Assembly: GCA_030267565.1 (NCBI GenBank)
Contig: BRXU01000081.1
Location: 1-64,000, forward strand
From: Pleodorina starrii
Taxonomy: Eukaryota; Chlorophyta; Chlorophyceae; Chlamydomonadales; Volvocaceae
DNA: 64,000 nt
Reading direction: 5' to 3'
Positions within the stretch are counted from its first letter, which is position 1, and each line of letters begins with the position of its first letter. This document shows, in pieces, positions 60,383 to 64,000 of the stretch. Under the pieces are notes generated by a model. That model worked only from the letters and a program-made list of their open reading frames with translations, did not search any database and was not told the DNA's origin. Made by a program: the position numbers and the translations under genes.

Positions 60383-60650
60383 ATGACGCAGTGGTGGGAA
60401 CCCTTGGGGCAGTTCATCGTGGAACACTCCCTATGGACTCATGCCATAGCGTTTGGCACAGGCGCCCTAGGACTGCTGGCCTCTAATGCGCCATATGTAA
60501 GCCAGAGCCAGAGACGGTCAATCCAGTCTCGAGCCCCTGTCCACGGTCCAGAATATTTCCGTCTCATGGATCTTTGGCCTGCACCTGGCCACAGGGTTGG
60601 TTCTCGTGCTGTTAGTGAGGAGCTTGCGGATGGGCGTGCGGCTGGTGTGA
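60383..60650 (+). pseudogene. small membrane protein, frameshifted
   Basis: From the ATG at 60383 the frame encodes MTQWWEPLGQFIVEHSLWTH and a first span (AIAFGTGALGLLASNAPYV), then loses protein-like character. A second span (WIFGLHLATGLVLVLLV) lies in another frame and ends with a TGA at 60648-60650. One shift between 60520 and 60560 would join them into a two-span protein. A sequencing error is equally possible. Confidence 0.45.
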
Positions 60651-60793
60651 TCCTGCTGTCGGGGCGCCGCCCGGGGCCCGTCTGCGGACATCGTGAGCGC
60701 AGACATGGATTGGTAAGGGGCCTTGTGACCTCGGAGTCCAAGTGACAGGCTTCGTCGAGTGAGCGTTGGACGTTGACGATCGAAGGAGTTCCG

Positions 60794-61609
60794 ATGACGG
60801 ATGAAATGCGTGTGCATGTGCTCTCGACCGGTGTGATGGAGACGGATCTGACCTGGTTGCTGCTCAAGGGCGGGCACACGATCCGGGACCGACACCACAA
60901 GAACGACCCGGTGGTGTGGGGCGACTGCCCCACTCACGCGGTGCTGATCGAGCACCCGGAGGGACGGATCCTGTGGGACACCGGGGTCCCGCGGGACTGG
61001 GAGCAGCGGTGGGCGCCGACCGGTTTCCATGACTTCTTCCCGGTGCGCGAGCCCAGCGACGGTCCCGGGTACCTGGACTCCTCCCTGGCGCAGCTGGAGC
61101 TGACCCCTGACGACATCGACATCCTCGTGCTCTCGCACCTGCACTTCGACCACGCGGCCAACGCCAAGATGTTCGACAACGGCAAGACCCGCATCATCGC
61201 CAACAGCAAAGAGATCGAAGGTGCGCTGGGCATCGAGGGGTACTCGCAGGGCGCGCACATCCTCAGCGACTACGACGGGCTGAAATTCGACGCGGTCAGC
61301 GGCGACGCCGAGATCGTCCCCGGCGTGAGCGTGATCGAGACACCCGGGCACACCTGGGGCACCATGTCCCTGCAGATCGACCTGCCCAAGGAAGGCACGA
61401 AGATCTTCACCTCCGACGCCGTGTACCTGGGCGAGAGCTGGGGCCCACCGGCAGTCGGGGCCGCGATCGTCTGGGACAACCTGGCCTGGCTGGAGTCGGT
61501 GGAGAAGCTGCGGTCCATCGCGGACAAGACAGGAGCCGAAGTGATCTTCGGCCACGACGCCGAACAGGCCAAGACCCTGCGGTACGCCCCCAACGGCTAC
61601 TACAGCTGA
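60794..61609 (+). CDS. metallo-beta-lactamase-fold lactonase (AHL/gamma-lactone)
   Basis: A 271-residue hydrolase of the AttM/AiiB-type lactonase group. The dinuclear zinc motif is [15 protein letters not shown] with HLHFDH at 115-120, plus [25 protein letters not shown] and FGHDAEQAK for the remaining ligands. AttM-like enzymes open gamma-butyrolactone and can also inactivate N-acyl homoserine lactones. AAGGAG precedes the ATG at 60794. It is the first gene of an operon with a zinc-ribbon protein, an alcohol dehydrogenase and an aldehyde dehydrogenase, which favours a catabolic role. Confidence 0.88.
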   Translation: MTDEMRVHVLSTGVMETDLTWLLLKGGHTIRDRHHKNDPVVWGDCPTHAVLIEHPEGRILWDTGVPRDWEQRWAPTGFHDFFPVREPSDGPGYLDSSLAQLELTPDDIDILVLSHLHFDHAANAKMFDNGKTRIIANSKEIEGALGIEGYSQGAHILSDYDGLKFDAVSGDAEIVPGVSVIETPGHTWGTMSLQIDLPKEGTKIFTSDAVYLGESWGPPAVGAAIVWDNLAWLESVEKLRSIADKTGAEVIFGHDAEQAKTLRYAPNGYYS

Positions 61610-61628
61610 ACGCGGAAGGGAGAACGCA

Positions 61629-62087
61629 ATGATCCTGTACGACTTCAGCTGCACCTCCGGACACCGCTTCGAAGCCGGACTGGCGTCCATGCACGCCGAC
61701 AACCCCGACTGCCCGGCGTGCGGGGCGGATTCCCGCCGCAGGCTCAGCAGTGTGAACATCGGTGGCGCAGCCGACACCGGCCCGTCGCGTGAGCAGATGC
61801 CTCACACGTGGCGTCAGACCGGGCGAGGCGACCGGGAGACCGTGGAGCACTGGCGCAAGATCGCCACCAAGCGGGAGAAGCTCGAGGAGAAGTACCCCGA
61901 GTTGGGCGGGGACCGGCGCCCGGTCCTGGCCCATGAAGGGATCTTCGCGGAGAAACCGTTGCGTGCCGGCGATGACATCGGCAAGTCGGTCTCCGACGCC
62001 CTCGCCTCGGGGGCGACACCACACACGCACGCACCATCGAAGGGCCCGGCCGCATCCCGGGCCCGCAAGGAGGACTCGGGAGCATGA
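61629..62087 (+). CDS. FmdB-like zinc-ribbon protein
   Basis: A 152-residue protein: MILYDFSCTSGHRFEAGLAS then DCPACGADSRRR, with a one-plus-two Cys arrangement (Cys8, His12, Cys28, Cys31) like FmdB regulatory/zinc-ribbon proteins. The rest is charged and helical. ATG at 61629, GGAAGGGAG upstream. Its TGA overlaps the ATG of the alcohol dehydrogenase. It may regulate or assemble the pathway enzymes. Confidence 0.8.
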   Translation: MILYDFSCTSGHRFEAGLASMHADNPDCPACGADSRRRLSSVNIGGAADTGPSREQMPHTWRQTGRGDRETVEHWRKIATKREKLEEKYPELGGDRRPVLAHEGIFAEKPLRAGDDIGKSVSDALASGATPHTHAPSKGPAASRARKEDSGA

Positions 62088-63253
62088 AGATCACCGGAGC
62101 AGTACTGGAAGAGATCGGCAGAGCCCGCCCCTTCGCCGAGTCCGCACCCATCTCCGTCTCCGAGGTGGAGCTGGACCCGCCCGGACCCGACGAGGTGCTG
62201 GTGCGGATGGAAGCAGCCGGGGTGTGCCACTCGGATCTGTCCGTGGTCAACGGCAGCCGCGTGCGGCCGGTGCCCATGCTCCTGGGCCACGAAGCGGCCG
62301 GCCGGGTCGAACAGCTCGGGGACAACATCACCGACCTGTCCGTCGGCGACCGAGTGGTCATGGCCTTCCTCCCCCGGTGCGGGGTCTGCCGCAACTGCCA
62401 GACCGAAGGACGGCTGCCCTGCATCCCGGGTTCGGCCGCGAACAACGAAGGCGTCCTGCTCGAAGGTGGTCAGCGCCTGCACCGGGACGGGCAGGACATC
62501 AAGCACCACCTGGGCGTCTCCGGCTTCGCCACCCACGCGGTCATCAACCGCAAGTCCATCGTCCCCGTCGGTGACGACGTGCCGCCGGAGATCGCCGCGG
62601 TCCTGGGCTGTGCGGTCCTCACCGGCGGTGGTGCGGTGATCAACAGCGGCGACCCGCAGGACGGTGACACCGTCGTGGTCGTGGGTCTGGGCGGAGTCGG
62701 AGTGGCCGCTCTGATCACCGCGGTGTCCCTGGGCAAGGGCGAAGTGATCGGCGTCGACGCCGTTCCCGAGAAGCTGGAGAAAGCCCGCGAACTGGGCGCC
62801 GACCGGGTCTACACCCCGCAGGAAGCCCTCGAAGCGGGAGTCAAGGCCGCGGTCGTCATCGAAGCCGCCGGCCACCCGAAGGCCTTCGAGACCGCCGTGG
62901 AGTTGACCGCCCCCGGAGGCAAGACGGTCACCGTCGGCCTGCCCGCACCCGATGCGCGGTCCTCGATCGCTCCTTTGGGCCTCACCGCCGAGGCCCGGAC
63001 CATCGTGGGCAGCTACCTGGGCTCGGCGGTACCGGCCCGCGACATCCCCACCTTCGCCCAACTGTGGCGGGACGGGACCCTGCCGGTGGAGGAGCTGATC
63101 TCCTCCCGCATCCGGCTCGAGGACATCAACGAGGCCATGGACCAGCTCGCCGACGGGCACGCGATCCGTCAGGTCATCCTCTTCGACACCCCCGCAGACA
63201 CCGGCTCCACCGACGGCGCTACGAAGCAGACCACGAAGGGAACCCCAGCATGA
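62084..63253 (+). CDS. zinc-dependent alcohol dehydrogenase of the lactone operon
   Basis: A 389-residue MDR dehydrogenase: AGVCHSDLSVVNGS (Cys48) and LGHEAAG for the catalytic zinc; structural cysteines 99, 102, 105 and 113 (CGVCRNCQTEGRLPC); cofactor site VVVGLGGVGVAALITAV then VDAVPEK. It belongs to a different subgroup from the other three MDR genes here, closer to class III/aryl-alcohol-type enzymes. In this operon it is expected to oxidise the hydroxy acid released by the lactonase to a semialdehyde. Coupled by ATGA overlaps to both neighbours. Confidence 0.9.
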   Translation: MKITGAVLEEIGRARPFAESAPISVSEVELDPPGPDEVLVRMEAAGVCHSDLSVVNGSRVRPVPMLLGHEAAGRVEQLGDNITDLSVGDRVVMAFLPRCGVCRNCQTEGRLPCIPGSAANNEGVLLEGGQRLHRDGQDIKHHLGVSGFATHAVINRKSIVPVGDDVPPEIAAVLGCAVLTGGGAVINSGDPQDGDTVVVVGLGGVGVAALITAVSLGKGEVIGVDAVPEKLEKARELGADRVYTPQEALEAGVKAAVVIEAAGHPKAFETAVELTAPGGKTVTVGLPAPDARSSIAPLGLTAEARTIVGSYLGSAVPARDIPTFAQLWRDGTLPVEELISSRIRLEDINEAMDQLADGHAIRQVILFDTPADTGSTDGATKQTTKGTPA

Positions 63254-64000
63254 CCATCACCGCTGAGCGTGAACGACAGCTGCTGGACTCGGTGCCCACA
63301 GGCCTCTACATCGACGGCCAGTGGCGCGAGGCCACCGGCGGGGCGACCCTCGACGTCCAGGACCCGGCCACCGGTAACACCCTGCGCACCATCGCCAACG
63401 CCACCGCCGAGGACGGCATGGCCGCCCTGGACGCCGCTGTGGCCGCCCAGGACGACTGGGCGGCCACAGCCCCGCGCGAACGCGCAGAGATCCTGCGCCG
63501 GGCGTTCGACGCCGTCCACGCCCGGGCCGATGACTTCGCGCTGCTCATGAGCCTGGAGATGGGCAAGACCGTCGCCGAAGCCCGCGGGGAACTGACCTAC
63601 GGGGCGGAGTTCCTGCGCTGGTTCTCCGAAGAAGCCGTACGCATCTCCGGCCGCTACTCCGTCGCCCCCGACGGCAAAGCCCGCCTGCTGGTGCTGAAGC
63701 AACCAGTGGGGCCCTCGCTGTTCATCACACCGTGGAACTTCCCCCTGGCGATGGCCACCCGCAAGATCGCCCCGGCGATCGCGGCCGGCTGCACCATGGT
63801 GATCAAACCCGCCACCCTGACCCCGCTCACCACCCTGCTGTTCACCCAGGTGCTGGAAGAAGCCGGTCTGCCGGCCGGAGTGCTCAACGTCATCCAGACC
63901 TCCAGCGCCTCCGCCGTGACCGGACCGCTCATCGCCGACCCCCGGCTGCGCAAGCTCTCCTTCACCGGCTCCACCCCCGTGGGGAAGAAACTCATGGCCG
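63250..64000 (+). CDS. succinate-semialdehyde-type aldehyde dehydrogenase, partial
   Basis: The first 250 residues of an NAD(P)-dependent aldehyde dehydrogenase; the gene runs off the right edge. Visible: GLYIDGQWREATGGATLDVQ, EMGKTVAEARGELTYGAEFL, ITPWNFPLAMATRKIAPAIA, and FTGSTPVGKKLMA just before the cut. This is the SSADH (GabD) pattern; the catalytic Glu and Cys lie beyond the window. It would convert succinate semialdehyde to succinate, completing a lactone-to-TCA route. The ATG overlaps the previous stop. Confidence 0.9.
   Translation, partial: MTITAERERQLLDSVPTGLYIDGQWREATGGATLDVQDPATGNTLRTIANATAEDGMAALDAAVAAQDDWAATAPRERAEILRRAFDAVHARADDFALLMSLEMGKTVAEARGELTYGAEFLRWFSEEAVRISGRYSVAPDGKARLLVLKQPVGPSLFITPWNFPLAMATRKIAPAIAAGCTMVIKPATLTPLTTLLFTQVLEEAGLPAGVLNVIQTSSASAVTGPLIADPRLRKLSFTGSTPVGKKLMA

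Noticed and set aside
63239..63250. GGGAACCCC on the plus strand (motif half on the minus strand)
   Set aside because: Only nine to ten bases match, the CAGT half is absent, and it falls in the junction of two coupled genes.
1..64000. tRNA or rRNA genes
   Set aside because: I looked for T-arm-like GGTTCGAATCC blocks and conserved rRNA segments and found none that could be folded.

Overview
The window looks like part of a large plasmid or plasmid-derived accessory region from a high-GC Gram-positive actinobacterium, most likely one of the Micrococcales (Micrococcaceae-like). The evidence is G/C at nearly every third codon position, an Lsr2 nucleoid protein, GTG starts, a CYP152-type P450, an azlCD pair and actinobacterial-style sortase and partition genes. 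The plasmid reading rests on a ParA end, a ParB-like gene and a 16-base iteron array at the left edge. No replication gene, rRNA or tRNA was seen. The genus is inference only.

Bases 1-2.0 kb hold partition genes, iterons and lsr2. Bases 2.5-18.7 kb are a defence and mobile-element zone. It has a single-chain restriction-modification enzyme (2540-5554), a heavily frameshifted gene with a nuclease-like QVKK-type segment (5743-6795), and an HNH-like gene. It also has a run of broken metabolic genes (alcohol dehydrogenase, DJ-1/PfpI, a monooxygenase-like gene, a DAO-type oxidoreductase) that ends at a run of 19 G, an IS256-family element beside an IS3 remnant, a GmrSD-like DUF262 nuclease, an Xre-ImmA protease with an unknown partner, and two convergent serine recombinases.

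Bases 19.3-34.3 kb are the most unusual part. Many small genes, mostly unknown membrane proteins and acetyltransferases in both orientations, are separated by an 18-base motif (consensus TTGCRGTWGRGGTTCCCT) that always points the same way. Four more copies occur at 46.9-50.7 kb around a GNAT gene and a complete argS, giving 16 copies in all. One motif per one or two genes resembles a gene-cassette array, but no matching integrase is in the window.

Bases 34.6-46.8 kb carry a metabolic and stress block: a CYP152-like P450, a pyruvate-oxidase-type enzyme, two zinc alcohol dehydrogenases, a hemerythrin-esterase fusion, two short-chain dehydrogenases, and azlCD with a divergent Xre-cupin regulator. 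Bases 50.7-58.6 kb hold a HAD phosphatase, a GAF-phosphatase, a polytopic membrane protein, a broken GAF-ANTAR gene, and a sortase next to a long alanine-rich coiled-coil surface protein. Bases 58.8-60.7 kb hold a third serine recombinase and small genes.

The right edge (60.8-64.0 kb) is a tight operon of lactonase, zinc-ribbon protein, alcohol dehydrogenase and aldehyde dehydrogenase. Together they could open a lactone and oxidise the hydroxy acid through a semialdehyde, much like the Agrobacterium attKLM (blcABC) pathway.
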